NCBI GenBank assembly: GCA_036495715.1
Contig: DASXML010000010.1
Location: 21,827 to 85,826 of the forward strand
Source: Scandinavium sp036495715
Lineage (GTDB): Bacteria > Pseudomonadota > Gammaproteobacteria > Enterobacterales > Enterobacteriaceae
DNA: 64,000 nt
Reading direction: 5' to 3'
Of this stretch, positions 8,588-16,274 are shown one piece after another. Positions within the stretch are counted from its first letter, which is position 1. Each line of letters opens with the position of its first letter. The notes under the pieces are model-generated. The model searched no databases. It was not told where the DNA came from and saw nothing but the letters and a program-made list of their open reading frames with translations. A program made the position numbers and the translations under genes.

Positions 8588-9880
8588 ATGAAGCAGGCAT
8601 TACGAGTAGCATTTGGCTTTTTAATGCTGTGGGCAGCTGTGCTGCACGCAGAAGTACGTATCGAAATCACCCAAGGGGTGGATTCGGCTCGCCCGATCGG
8701 CGTTGCGCCTTTCAAATGGGCAGGTCCGGGTGCGGCACCTGAAGATATCGGCGGCATCGTTGCTGCTGACTTGCGTAACAGCGGCAAATTCAATCCGTTG
8801 GATCGTTCTCGTCTGCCACAGCAGCCGGGAAGTGCGCAGGAAGTTCAGCCAGCCGCATGGTCTGCGCTCGGTATTGATGCCGTGGTCGTAGGGCAGGTGA
8901 CACCGAATCCGGACGGCTCTTACACCGTGGCTTACCAGCTGGTGGATACCGGTGGTGCGCCGGGTACCGTTCTGGCTCAGAACTCGTACAAAGTGAACAA
9001 GCAGTGGCTGCGTTACGCGGGCCATACTGCCAGTGACGAAGTATTCGAAAAGCTGACCGGCATCAAAGGTGCATTCCGTACGCGTATCGCTTATGTGGTT
9101 CAGACCAACGGCGGACAGTTCCCGTATGAACTGCGCGTATCTGATTATGATGGCTACAACCAGTTCGTCGTTCACCGTTCTCCACAGCCGTTGATGTCTC
9201 CGGCCTGGTCTCCGGATGGCTCTAAACTGGCTTACGTGACCTTCGAAAGCGGTCGTTCAGCGCTGGTTGTCCAGACGCTGGCAAACGGTGCGATTCGTCA
9301 GATTGCCTCGTTCCCGCAGCACAACGGTGCGCCAACGTTCTCACCGGATGGTTCTAAACTGGCCTTCGCCTTGTCGAAAACCGGTAGCCTGAACTTATAC
9401 GTGATGGATCTGGGGTCTGGTCAAATCAGCCAGGTAACCAACGGTCGCAGCAACAACACCGAACCAAGCTGGTTCCCGGACAGCCAGAACCTGGCCTTTA
9501 CCTCTGACCAGGCCGGTCGTCCGCAGGTGTATAAAGTTAATGTTAACGGCGGTACTCCGCAGCGTATTACCTGGGAAGGTTCGCAGAATCAGGATGCTGA
9601 TGTGAGCACTGACGGTAAGTTCCTGGTAATGGTGAGCTCGGCTAATGGCCAGCAGCATATTGCCAAACAAGATCTGGCAGCGGGTGGCGTACAGGTTCTG
9701 TCGTCAACGTTCCTGGATGAAACGCCAAGTCTGGCACCGAACGGCACAATGGTTATCTACAGCTCTTCTCAGGGGATGGGATCTGTGCTGAATCTGGTTT
9801 CTACAGATGGGCGTTTCAAAGCGCGTCTTCCGGCAACTGATGGACAGGTCAAATTCCCTGCCTGGTCGCCGTATCTGTAA
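8588..9880 (+). CDS. tolB: Tol-Pal system beta-propeller protein TolB
   Basis: The 430-aa periplasmic protein has a signal peptide (MKQALRVAFGFLMLWAAVLHA, cleaved before EVRIE), an N-terminal domain, and a six-bladed propeller with repeated SPDGSKLAY-type motifs. It links TolA to Pal. Of two adjacent ATGs (8585, 8588) the second gives the family start. The 125-bp gap after tolA is the largest in the operon and is where E. coli has a second promoter for tolB-pal-cpoB. Confidence 0.97.
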   Translation: MKQALRVAFGFLMLWAAVLHAEVRIEITQGVDSARPIGVAPFKWAGPGAAPEDIGGIVAADLRNSGKFNPLDRSRLPQQPGSAQEVQPAAWSALGIDAVVVGQVTPNPDGSYTVAYQLVDTGGAPGTVLAQNSYKVNKQWLRYAGHTASDEVFEKLTGIKGAFRTRIAYVVQTNGGQFPYELRVSDYDGYNQFVVHRSPQPLMSPAWSPDGSKLAYVTFESGRSALVVQTLANGAIRQIASFPQHNGAPTFSPDGSKLAFALSKTGSLNLYVMDLGSGQISQVTNGRSNNTEPSWFPDSQNLAFTSDQAGRPQVYKVNVNGGTPQRITWEGSQNQDADVSTDGKFLVMVSSANGQQHIAKQDLAAGGVQVLSSTFLDETPSLAPNGTMVIYSSSQGMGSVLNLVSTDGRFKARLPATDGQVKFPAWSPYL

Positions 9881-9914
9881 TAATAATTAATTGAATATTA
9901 TAGGAATCAAAGAA

Positions 9915-10436
9915 ATGCAACTGAACAAAGTGCTGAAAGGACTGATGATCGCTCTGCCAGTTATGGCTATCGCGGCGTGTTCTTCCAACAAGAATGCCAG
10001 CAACGATCAGAGCGGTGAAGGCATGACAGGCGCCGGCACTGGTATGGATGCTAACGGTAACGGCAACATGTCATCTGAAGAGCAAGCTCGTCTGCAGATG
10101 CAGCAGCTGCAACAGAACAACATCGTTTACTTCGATCTGGACAAGTACGATATCCGTTCTGACTTCGCTGCCATGCTGGACGCGCACGCTAACTTCCTGC
10201 GTAGCAACCCGTCTTACAAAGTCACCGTAGAAGGTCATGCTGACGAACGTGGTACGCCTGAGTACAACATCGCCCTGGGCGAACGTCGTGCAAACGCTGT
10301 TAAAATGTACCTGCAAGGTAAAGGCGTTTCAGCTGATCAGATCTCTATCGTTTCTTACGGTAAAGAAAAACCTGCAGTACTGGGTCACGACGACGCGGCT
10401 TACTCCAAAAACCGTCGTGCCGTACTGGTTTACTAA
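9915..10436 (+). CDS. pal: Peptidoglycan-associated outer-membrane lipoprotein Pal
   Basis: This 173-aa lipoprotein begins MQLNKVLKGLMIALPVMAIA, followed by the lipobox Cys at residue 22. A Gly/Asn-rich linker leads to an OmpA-like peptidoglycan-binding domain (IVYFDLDKYDIR, VEGHADERGTPEYN, ERRANAVKMYL). An in-frame TTG at 9891 is rejected because it would place eight residues before the signal peptide. Pal tethers the outer membrane to the cell wall and cycles between TolB and peptidoglycan. Confidence 0.98.
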   Translation: MQLNKVLKGLMIALPVMAIAACSSNKNASNDQSGEGMTGAGTGMDANGNGNMSSEEQARLQMQQLQQNNIVYFDLDKYDIRSDFAAMLDAHANFLRSNPSYKVTVEGHADERGTPEYNIALGERRANAVKMYLQGKGVSADQISIVSYGKEKPAVLGHDDAAYSKNRRAVLVY

Positions 10437-10445
10437 GAGAATTGC

Positions 10446-11240
10446 ATGAGCAGTAACTTCAGACATCATTTATTGAGTCTGTCGTTACTGGTTGGCATAG
10501 CGGCCCCTTGGGCCGCTAATGCGCAGGCGCCAATCAGTAGTGTCGGCTCAGGCTCGGTCGAAGACCGTGTCACTCAACTCGAGCGTATTTCCAACGCTCA
10601 CAGTCAACTTTTGACCCAACTCCAACAGCAGCTCCAGGATAATCAGGCCGATATTGATTCTCTTCGTGGGCAAATTCAGGAAAGCCAGTACCAGCTCAAT
10701 CAAGCCGTCGATCGCCAAAAACAGATCCAAACGCAGCTCGATGGGATGAGTAGCGGCGGTAACGCGACACAGGCTCAGCCAGCCGCAGGTGATCAGAGTG
10801 GGGCAACTGCCGCGACTCCGGCACCAGCAGCGGCTGCTGCGGCCTCTGGCGTGCCTGTACAGAGCGGTGATGCCAACACGGATTACAATGCAGCGATTGC
10901 CCTGGTGAAAGATACCTCTCGCCAGGATGATGCCATCGGCGCATTCCAGAACTTCATCAAAAAGTACCCTGATTCAACGTACCAGCCAAATGCCAATTAC
11001 TGGCTCGGACAGCTGAATTACAACAAGGGTAAAAAAGATGATGCGGCGTATTATTTCGCCTCAGTGGTGAAAAATTACCCGAAATCGCCGAAGGCAGCTG
11101 ACGCGATGTTTAAAGTCGGCGTGATCATGCAGGACAAAGGTGACACTGCGAAAGCCAAAGCGGTTTATCAGCAGGTTGTGACTAAATATCCGGGCACTGA
11201 TGGTGCCAAACAGGCGCAAAAACGCTTGAGTGGACTCTGA
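10446..11240 (+). CDS. cpoB: Cell division coordinator CpoB (YbgF)
   Basis: The 264-aa periplasmic protein has a signal peptide ending near ANAQA, an N-terminal trimerising coiled coil (about residues 35-105, Gln-rich), an Ala/Pro linker, and three C-terminal TPR repeats (DYNAAIALVKD, PNANYWLGQLNYNKG, AADAMFKVGVIMQDKG). It couples Tol-Pal constriction to PBP1B-LpoB peptidoglycan synthesis in E. coli. Last gene of the tol-pal operon. Confidence 0.96.
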   Translation: MSSNFRHHLLSLSLLVGIAAPWAANAQAPISSVGSGSVEDRVTQLERISNAHSQLLTQLQQQLQDNQADIDSLRGQIQESQYQLNQAVDRQKQIQTQLDGMSSGGNATQAQPAAGDQSGATAATPAPAAAAAASGVPVQSGDANTDYNAAIALVKDTSRQDDAIGAFQNFIKKYPDSTYQPNANYWLGQLNYNKGKKDDAAYYFASVVKNYPKSPKAADAMFKVGVIMQDKGDTAKAKAVYQQVVTKYPGTDGAKQAQKRLSGL

Positions 11241-11246
11241 TGCTGA

Positions 11247-11284
11247 CGGCATGACCTGAAATCGAATTATTTCTGGTCATGCCG
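11247..11284 (+). terminator. Long hairpin after cpoB
   Basis: A perfect 10-bp stem CGGCATGACC/GGTCATGCCG encloses an inner GAAAT/ATTTC pairing. It lies 6 nt after the cpoB stop. No T-run follows, so it may protect or end the mRNA by a factor-dependent route rather than act as a classical intrinsic terminator. Confidence 0.5.
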
Positions 11285-11326
11285 CATGAATCATAAGCAG
11301 TTAAGCGCGGTTATTCGAAATTTTAG

Positions 11327-11354
11327 TTGCGCTCAATTCTGAAACCAGTAATAT
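11327..11354 (+). promoter_or_regulatory. Probable promoter of the Lys/Val tRNA operon
   Basis: A minus-35 TTGCGC and minus-10 TAATAT are separated by 16 bp, and the minus-10 is followed by the GC-rich stretch GCCGCCG. A GC-rich discriminator is typical of stringently controlled stable-RNA promoters. The first tRNA begins about 50 bp downstream. Confidence 0.6.
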
Positions 11355-11405
11355 ATGCCGCCGTTGCCAAGGGATATCAAACATCCTGAAAGTAGCGGAA
11401 ATAGT

Positions 11406-11481
11406 GGGTCGTTAGCTCAGTTGGTAGAGCAGTTGACTTTTAATCAATTGGTCGCAGGTTCGAATCCTGCACGACCCACCA
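11406..11481 (+). tRNA. lysT: tRNA-Lys (anticodon UUU), copy 1
   Basis: This 76-nt tRNA folds as a full cloverleaf: acceptor GGGTCGT, D arm AGCTCAGTTGGTAGAGC, anticodon loop CTTTTAA, T arm GTTCGAATC, and encoded CCA at the end. It is the first of four identical Lys copies. The position between cpoB and nadA equals that of lysT in E. coli. Confidence 0.98.
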
Positions 11482-11510
11482 CTAACTACTTAGGTGGAAC
11501 GGTAGTAAAA

Positions 11511-11575
11511 CGTGAAGGATAACGTTGCGTGAGCAACGGCCAGAAGGGCGAGACGAAGTCCTGCACGACCCACCA
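11511..11575 (+). repeat. tRNA-tail repeat unit 1 (rtT-like) in the tRNA spacer
   Basis: The unit runs from CGTGAAGGAT to a copy of the last 17 nt of tRNA-Lys, TCCTGCACGACCCACCA (11559-11575). It contains the hairpin CGTTGC-GTGA-GCAACG (11523-11538) and a weaker second hairpin around GCCAGAAGGGC. There is no tRNA body. Units 2 (11791) and 3 (12175) have the same plan. Confidence 0.85.
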
Positions 11576-11609
11576 CTAAAAGTTCGAAAGAACTTACCAG
11601 CGCAGTATT

Positions 11610-11685
11610 GGGTGATTAGCTCAGCTGGGAGAGCACCTCCCTTACAAGGAGGGGGTCGGCGGTTCGATCCCGTCATCACCCACCA
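11610..11685 (+). tRNA. valT: tRNA-Val (anticodon UAC)
   Basis: A 76-nt cloverleaf with acceptor GGGTGAT/ATCACCC, anticodon loop CTTACAA and encoded CCA. It lies second in the operon, as valT does in E. coli, and is followed after only 3 nt by the next tRNA-Lys. Confidence 0.98.
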
Positions 11686-11688
11686 CTC

Positions 11689-11764
11689 GGGTCGTTAGCT
11701 CAGTTGGTAGAGCAGTTGACTTTTAATCAATTGGTCGCAGGTTCGAATCCTGCACGACCCACCA
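11689..11764 (+). tRNA. lysW: tRNA-Lys (UUU), copy 2
   Basis: Identical in sequence to the first tRNA-Lys, with CCA encoded. It corresponds by position to lysW of E. coli. Confidence 0.98.
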
Positions 11765-11790
11765 ATTTAACATCGAGTTCTGATGTTAGG

Positions 11791-11861
11791 CGTGAAGGAT
11801 AACGTTGCACAGCAACGGCCCGAAGGGCAGACGAAGTCGAGTCATCCTGCACGACCCACCA
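11791..11861 (+). repeat. tRNA-tail repeat unit 2 (rtT-like)
   Basis: The unit starts with the same CGTGAAGGATAACGTTGC as unit 1 and ends in the tRNA-Lys tail at 11845-11861. Hairpins are CGTTGC-ACA-GCAACG (11803-11817) and GCCC-GAA-GGGC (11818-11828). Confidence 0.85.
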
Positions 11862-11914
11862 ATATAACTATTGGTGCCGAGTTTCAGCAGTAAATCTTCG
11901 AAGCAAGACCCTAT

Positions 11915-11990
11915 GGGTCGTTAGCTCAGTTGGTAGAGCAGTTGACTTTTAATCAATTGGTCGCAGGTTCGAATCCTGCACGACCCACCA
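11915..11990 (+). tRNA. tRNA-Lys (UUU), copy 3
   Basis: A 76-nt cloverleaf identical to the other Lys copies, CCA encoded. E. coli has a valZ between lysW and lysY. None is present here, so the operon has five tRNAs rather than seven. Confidence 0.98.
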
Positions 11991-12025
11991 CTCTTTTGGT
12001 GGCGTCTTCGAAGAAATCCCGAAAG

Positions 12026-12101
12026 GGGTCGTTAGCTCAGTTGGTAGAGCAGTTGACTTTTAATCAATTGGTCGCAGGTTCGAATCCTGCACGACCCACC
12101 A
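12026..12101 (+). tRNA. tRNA-Lys (UUU), copy 4
   Basis: Last tRNA of the operon, identical to the other Lys copies. A strong terminator begins 7 nt after the CCA end. Confidence 0.98.
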
Positions 12102-12107
12102 ATGTAG

Positions 12108-12132
12108 AAAGGCGCCCTAAAGGCGCCTTTTT
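12108..12132 (+). terminator. Terminator of the tRNA operon, copy 1
   Basis: A perfect stem AAAGGCGCC/GGCGCCTTT with loop CTAAA is followed by a T-run. It is part of a segment of about 80 bp that is duplicated 157 bp further on. Confidence 0.9.
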
Positions 12133-12174
12133 GCTATTCTTGATTCGTGCTGGATAAGAACCTGCTGCAGGTTC

Positions 12175-12258
12175 GAGTCGAACGGAGTGAGACACTGGAG
12201 TCGCTTGCGGCGACGGCCCGAAGGGCGAGTGAAGCGAGTAATCCTGCACGACCCACCA
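12175..12258 (+). repeat. tRNA-tail repeat unit 3, downstream of the first terminator
   Basis: The unit ends in the tRNA-Lys tail ATCCTGCACGACCCACCA and contains the hairpins GTCGC-TTGCG-GCGAC and GCCC-GAA-GGGC. The first stem has different bases from units 1 and 2 but keeps pairing. It lies after terminator copy 1 and before terminator copy 2, as in a tandem duplication of tRNA end plus terminator. Confidence 0.8.
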
Positions 12259-12264
12259 ATGTAG

Positions 12265-12289
12265 AAAGGCGCCCTAAAGGCGTCTTTTT
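12265..12289 (+). terminator. Terminator of the tRNA operon, copy 2
   Basis: Near-identical to the first terminator, with one C-to-T change that keeps a G-U pair (AAAGGCGCC against GGCGTCTTT) and the same T-run. The flanking ATTCGTGCTGGAT is also repeated. The 190 bp that follow, up to the NadR box, show no gene. Confidence 0.85.
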
Positions 12290-12486
12290 GCTATTCTTAA
12301 TTCGTGCTGGATGCGAACACTGCTGCTGCAGTGTTTGCCTGGATAAATATAAGCTATTCCTGTAGGCGCTGATCAGCGCAGCTCCTTCAGGCAAAATTCC
12401 TGGCACCACACCATTAATCCCAATCGCGCAGGCCTGATTTGCCTACCCTAAATTCCCCACGACAATTCCCCTGAATTTCGCTATCT

Positions 12487-12504
12487 TGTTTAGTATATAA
12501 AACA
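12487..12504 (+). promoter_or_regulatory. NadR box in the nadA promoter
   Basis: The palindrome TGTTTAGTATATAAAACA fits the enterobacterial NadR operator TGTTTA-N6-TAAACA with one mismatch. It lies 72 bp upstream of the nadA ATG and overlaps a TATAAA-like minus-10. NadR represses NAD synthesis genes when NAD is plentiful. Confidence 0.8.
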
Positions 12505-12576
12505 TCATCGTTAAAACCGCGCTACATAGCGCCAGCCTTCGGTGGTTTGGTTAAGCCAGTAAAACGAGAAGTCATG

Positions 12577-13620
12577 ATGAGCGTAATGTTTGATCCTGAA
12601 GCCGCAATTTATCCTTTTCCGCCAAAGCCGGTTCCACTCAGCGTGGACGAAAAGCAGTTTTATCGTGAAAAGATAAAGCGCCTGCTCAAAGAGAAAAATG
12701 CGGTGATGGTGGCGCACTACTACACTGACCCGGAAATTCAGCAGTTGGCAGAAGAAACAGGCGGCTGTATTTCTGATTCACTAGAAATGGCCCGTTTCGG
12801 AGCCAGACATTCAGCTTCCACGCTGCTGGTCGCCGGGGTGCGCTTTATGGGCGAAACGGCAAAAATCCTCAGCCCAGAAAAAACCATACTAATGCCCACG
12901 CTGAACGCCGAGTGTTCGCTCGATCTTGGCTGTCCGATAGATGAGTTCACTGCGTTCTGCGATGCCCATCCGGACCGCACCGTTGTGGTGTATGCCAACA
13001 CTTCTGCGGCAGTGAAGGCGCGCGCTGATTGGGTGGTCACCTCGAGCATCGCTGTGGAGTTGATTGAGCATCTCGACAGTCTTGGGGAGAAAATTCTGTG
13101 GGCGCCGGACCGTCATCTCGGGAAGTACGTGCAGAAGCAGACAGGCGCGGACGTCCTATGCTGGCAAGGTGCGTGCATTGTGCATGACGAATTCAAAACG
13201 CAGGCGCTGGCGCGGATGAAAGCATTGTACCCGCAGGCCGCTATTCTGGTGCACCCTGAATCACCGCAGGCGATTGTTGATATGGCTGATGCGGTGGGGT
13301 CGACGAGTCAGTTGATTGCCGCGGCAAAAGCGTTGCCGCACCCGCAGCTTATCGTCGCCACTGACCGTGGTATTTTTTACAGAATGCAGCAGGCGGTACC
13401 AGAAAAAGAACTGCTGGAAGCACCGACCGCAGGCGAAGGGGCAACCTGTCGCAGCTGTGCGCATTGTCCGTGGATGGCGATGAACGGCCTTAAAGCGCTT
13501 GCTGATGGCCTTGAACAGGGTGGGGCGGATCACGAAATCCATGTGGACGCCGCGTTGCGTGAGGGCGCGCTCCTGCCGCTTAACCGGATGTTAGATTTTG
13601 CGGCTACACTACGCTCATAG
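12577..13620 (+). CDS. nadA: Quinolinate synthase NadA
   Basis: NadA condenses iminoaspartate with dihydroxyacetone phosphate to quinolinate, using a 4Fe-4S cluster. The 347-aa protein starts MSVMFDPEAAIYPFPPKP. Cluster cysteines are visible in NAECSLDLGC, CWQGACIVHDE and CRSCAHCPW. The in-frame ATG at 12547 is not used because the first ten residues are not conserved. pnuC follows in the same direction, as in E. coli, and both are expected to be under NadR. Confidence 0.97.
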   Translation: MSVMFDPEAAIYPFPPKPVPLSVDEKQFYREKIKRLLKEKNAVMVAHYYTDPEIQQLAEETGGCISDSLEMARFGARHSASTLLVAGVRFMGETAKILSPEKTILMPTLNAECSLDLGCPIDEFTAFCDAHPDRTVVVYANTSAAVKARADWVVTSSIAVELIEHLDSLGEKILWAPDRHLGKYVQKQTGADVLCWQGACIVHDEFKTQALARMKALYPQAAILVHPESPQAIVDMADAVGSTSQLIAAAKALPHPQLIVATDRGIFYRMQQAVPEKELLEAPTAGEGATCRSCAHCPWMAMNGLKALADGLEQGGADHEIHVDAALREGALLPLNRMLDFAATLRS

Positions 13621-13667
13621 ATACGCACTTAGATAAGCTCATTACAGACTGGCAGGACGGAGATTAA

Positions 13668-14387
13668 ATGGATTTCTTCAGCACGCAAAATATTCTGGTA
13701 CACATCCCTATTGGCGTGGGAGGATACGATTTATCGTGGATTGAAGCAGTAGGCACGATAGCGGGCTTGCTGTGCATCTGGCTTGCAAGCCTTGAGAAAA
13801 TCAGCAACTACGCGTTCGGCCTGCTCAACGTCACGCTGTTTGCCATCATCTTCTTCCAAATCCAGCTCTATGCCAGCTTGCTATTACAGCTGTTTTTCTT
13901 CGCGGCGAATATTTATGGCTGGTATGCCTGGTCCCGGCAAACCAGTCAGAATCAGGCTGAATTGCACATCCGCTGGCTGTCGCTGCCAAAGGCTGTTGCC
14001 TGGCTGGCGGCTTGTGTCGTCGCTATCGGTTTGATGACGGTCTTTATTAACCCCGTTTTTGCTTTTCTGACCCGCGTGGCCGTCTCCGTGATGCATAACA
14101 TTGGGCTTAATGTGGCAATGCCCGATCTTCAACCTGATGCGTTCCCGTTCTGGGATTCCTGCATGATGGTGCTGTCGATAGCGGCGATGATCCTGATGAC
14201 CCGCAAATACGTTGAGAACTGGCTGCTATGGGTGATCATCAACGTCATCAGCGTGGTGATTTTTGCGTTGCAGGGCGTCTATGCGATGTCGCTGGAATAT
14301 CTGTTGCTGACGTTTATCGCACTCAATGGTACCCGAATGTGGATGAACAGCGCACGTGAACGGGGTTCACGCGCGCTTTCCCATTAA
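13668..14387 (+). CDS. pnuC: Nicotinamide riboside transporter PnuC
   Basis: The 239-aa inner-membrane protein has seven or eight hydrophobic segments and the PnuC hallmark WxxW region (NIYGWYAWSR). It imports nicotinamide riboside by facilitated diffusion for NAD salvage. It lies 47 bp after nadA and overlaps the 3' end of convergent zitB by 4 bp. Confidence 0.96.
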   Translation: MDFFSTQNILVHIPIGVGGYDLSWIEAVGTIAGLLCIWLASLEKISNYAFGLLNVTLFAIIFFQIQLYASLLLQLFFFAANIYGWYAWSRQTSQNQAELHIRWLSLPKAVAWLAACVVAIGLMTVFINPVFAFLTRVAVSVMHNIGLNVAMPDLQPDAFPFWDSCMMVLSIAAMILMTRKYVENWLLWVIINVISVVIFALQGVYAMSLEYLLLTFIALNGTRMWMNSARERGSRALSH

Positions 14388-15328
14388 TGATGGTGATGAT
14401 GCGCGTGTTCGGCTGACGTCTCATTGAGATGGCATTCCGGGCCGCTGCACGGCTGGTACTCCATCTGAACGGTGGCATGCGCTATCTGATAATGATGTTC
14501 CAGATAGTGCTGAATTTTACCCAGCAGCGCATCGTGATCGTGCGGGGGGATAACGTGAACATGCAGCGTCATGACGGGTTTCTCACCGACCAGCCAGACG
14601 TGAACATGATGCACATCCCGCACTTCCGGGATTTCCCGACGTAATCCGCGTTTCAGCGCGTCGAGATCCATCGAGCCTGGTGCGCCTTCCAGTAGTTCGT
14701 TCACGCTTTCTTTCAGCAATGACCATGCGCTACGTAGCACCAGGCATGACACCAGCACTGACAAAATAGGGTCGATCGGTGTCCAGCCTGTGGTCAGAAT
14801 AACGATTGCCGCAGCGATCGCACCGACTGAACCCAGCAAATCCCCCATCACGTGTAGCGCCGCTGCGCGAACGTTGAGGTTTTTCTCCTCGCTACCGCGA
14901 TGCAAAATCCAGAATGACACAATATTGGCCAGCAAACCCGCCACCGCAATCACCATCATCGTCGCGCCCGCGATGGGCTGGGGATGACGAAATCGCATGG
15001 CCGCTTCCCAGACAATGAAGATGGTTATCAACACCAAAGCGATAGCATTCACAAATGCGGCAAGCGTGGTCAGACGCAGCCAGCCAAAAGTGTGTCGGGA
15101 ATTGGCAGGACGGCGGGCAAAATGCACTGCCAGCAGGGCGAACAGTAGGGCTGCTGCATCGGTCAGCATATGTCCGGCATCAGCCAGCAAGGCCAGCGAC
15201 CCCGAAACCAGGCCACCGACCACTTCGAGCACCATGAATCCGGCGGTGATGATGAATGCCAACAACAGGCGGCGACCGTTACCGTCATCGGGCTGCTGCG
15301 ACGGGGCATGGGAGTGTGATTGCGGCAT
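14384..15328 (-). CDS. zitB: Zinc efflux CDF transporter ZitB
   Basis: The 314-aa cation diffusion facilitator has six transmembrane segments. Metal-site motifs HMLTD (helix II) and HVMGD (helix V) are seen. The C-terminal cytoplasmic domain carries HDHD and a final HAHHHHH tail; the N-terminus is also His-rich. It exports Zn2+ in exchange for protons. The start is ATG 15328 with AGGA 7 nt upstream; an in-frame TTG six bases further upstream is less likely. Confidence 0.95.
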   Translation of the reverse strand: MPQSHSHAPSQQPDDGNGRRLLLAFIITAGFMVLEVVGGLVSGSLALLADAGHMLTDAAALLFALLAVHFARRPANSRHTFGWLRLTTLAAFVNAIALVLITIFIVWEAAMRFRHPQPIAGATMMVIAVAGLLANIVSFWILHRGSEEKNLNVRAAALHVMGDLLGSVGAIAAAIVILTTGWTPIDPILSVLVSCLVLRSAWSLLKESVNELLEGAPGSMDLDALKRGLRREIPEVRDVHHVHVWLVGEKPVMTLHVHVIPPHDHDALLGKIQHYLEHHYQIAHATVQMEYQPCSGPECHLNETSAEHAHHHHH

Positions 15329-15513
15329 GCACAAATCCTGTAAAGTTTAAGAATTAGTGTATGACATCATTACAGATTTTCAGCATTTTCGTATACAGGG
15401 AAAAGAGAAACGAGGCTCTTTTTAAGAATATTAATGCCAAATCCTGCCTGTTAGCACAGATGTCGGACACTAACATACTCACCAGGACTCAACGTTGAGT
15501 GTTCAATGAAAAT

Positions 15514-15549
15514 CAGGAAGAAAGAAAATGGCACTTTTCCTTCTTCCTG
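15514..15549 (-). terminator. Terminator after ybgS (bidirectional in shape)
   Basis: A 15-bp inverted repeat, CAGGAAGAAAGAAAA against TTTTCCTTCTTCCTG with one mismatch, encloses a 6-nt loop. It lies 30 bp past the ybgS stop. Confidence 0.65.
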
Positions 15550-15578
15550 TTAGCGTTCAGCGGAAGGGCGGAACGGGT

Positions 15579-15956
15579 TTATTGCGACGTACCATCGGTT
15601 TTGCTATCAACATCGTTATTCATACCGCTGCCAGTTTCAACTTTCTTGTTGATATCCGGGCATTTACCGTCTTTACACATCGTATTTTTGTGGATCTCAT
15701 CTTTGCTCATGTGTTCAGCATCGCTGCTGGAACCGTTGGGATGCAGCATTGTTCCGCTCGATTGCGTGTTCACATTGCCGTTATCCACGCCGTTAGGGGC
15801 CAGGTTCTGTTGGGCATCAGGTGCCGTTTGGCCCGCCGCGGCGGCAGAATTTGCCTGACCGTTATTATCCGAAGCGCTGTCTGCGGCCAGGGCCACACCA
15901 CTCATCATGGAAAGCGTAGCGGTCAGAATAAGGGTTACCAGTGTGTTGTTTTTCAT
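15579..15956 (-). CDS. ybgS: Homeobox-like periplasmic protein YbgS
   Basis: The 125-aa protein has a signal peptide (MKNNTLVTLILTATLSMMSG, cleaved after ALA) and a hydrophilic Asn/Gly/Asp-rich mature part with CKDGKCPDINKK and a final DSKTDGTSQ. It matches YbgS by position and sequence. The function is unknown in the family. The start is ATG 15956; a longer frame from 16001 would put 15 residues before the signal peptide. Confidence 0.9.
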   Translation of the reverse strand: MKNNTLVTLILTATLSMMSGVALAADSASDNNGQANSAAAAGQTAPDAQQNLAPNGVDNGNVNTQSSGTMLHPNGSSSDAEHMSKDEIHKNTMCKDGKCPDINKKVETGSGMNNDVDSKTDGTSQ

Positions 15957-16186
15957 GGGGATGCTCCTGTTATGGTCGTTACGTCGGATAACTTCTTCCA
16001 ACAGTGCATATCTGTGTGCACGTACGGCACAGAGGCTAAAGATTCCGCAGTTCTGATTTATGTCAGTCTGTAATCTTGTTAATTAGATAAATCTCAGCAT
16101 TTACCTTTAAAAAGTGTAGCCGCTAACTCCCTTCTCGCTACATTCTGGCGTTTTTTAGGGTGATTCCAGGAATTATCCGGCCCAAG

Positions 16187-16204
16187 TGTAAAATTGCGTT
16201 TACA
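16187..16204 (+). promoter_or_regulatory. TyrR box upstream of aroG
   Basis: A perfect TyrR strong box, TGTAAA-N6-TTTACA, lies 70 bp before the aroG ATG. In E. coli TyrR with phenylalanine represses aroG through this kind of site. The rest of the gap from 15957 to 16274 shows no gene and holds the divergent ybgS and aroG promoters. Confidence 0.9.
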
Positions 16205-16274
16205 CTTTCTGGCTGACGAGATAGATTGAGGGGATTGCACTCATTTATATAAGTATGGCAACGCTGGAAAGATC

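Noticed and set aside
11406..12258. Regular repeats that could be taken for a CRISPR array
   Set aside because: The repeats are tRNA genes and tRNA-tail copies with unequal spacing, and no cas gene is present.
11930..12365. Several short ORFs across the tRNA operon
   Set aside because: They translate tRNA-Lys copies and spacers; the sequence is explained by RNA genes, repeat units and terminators.
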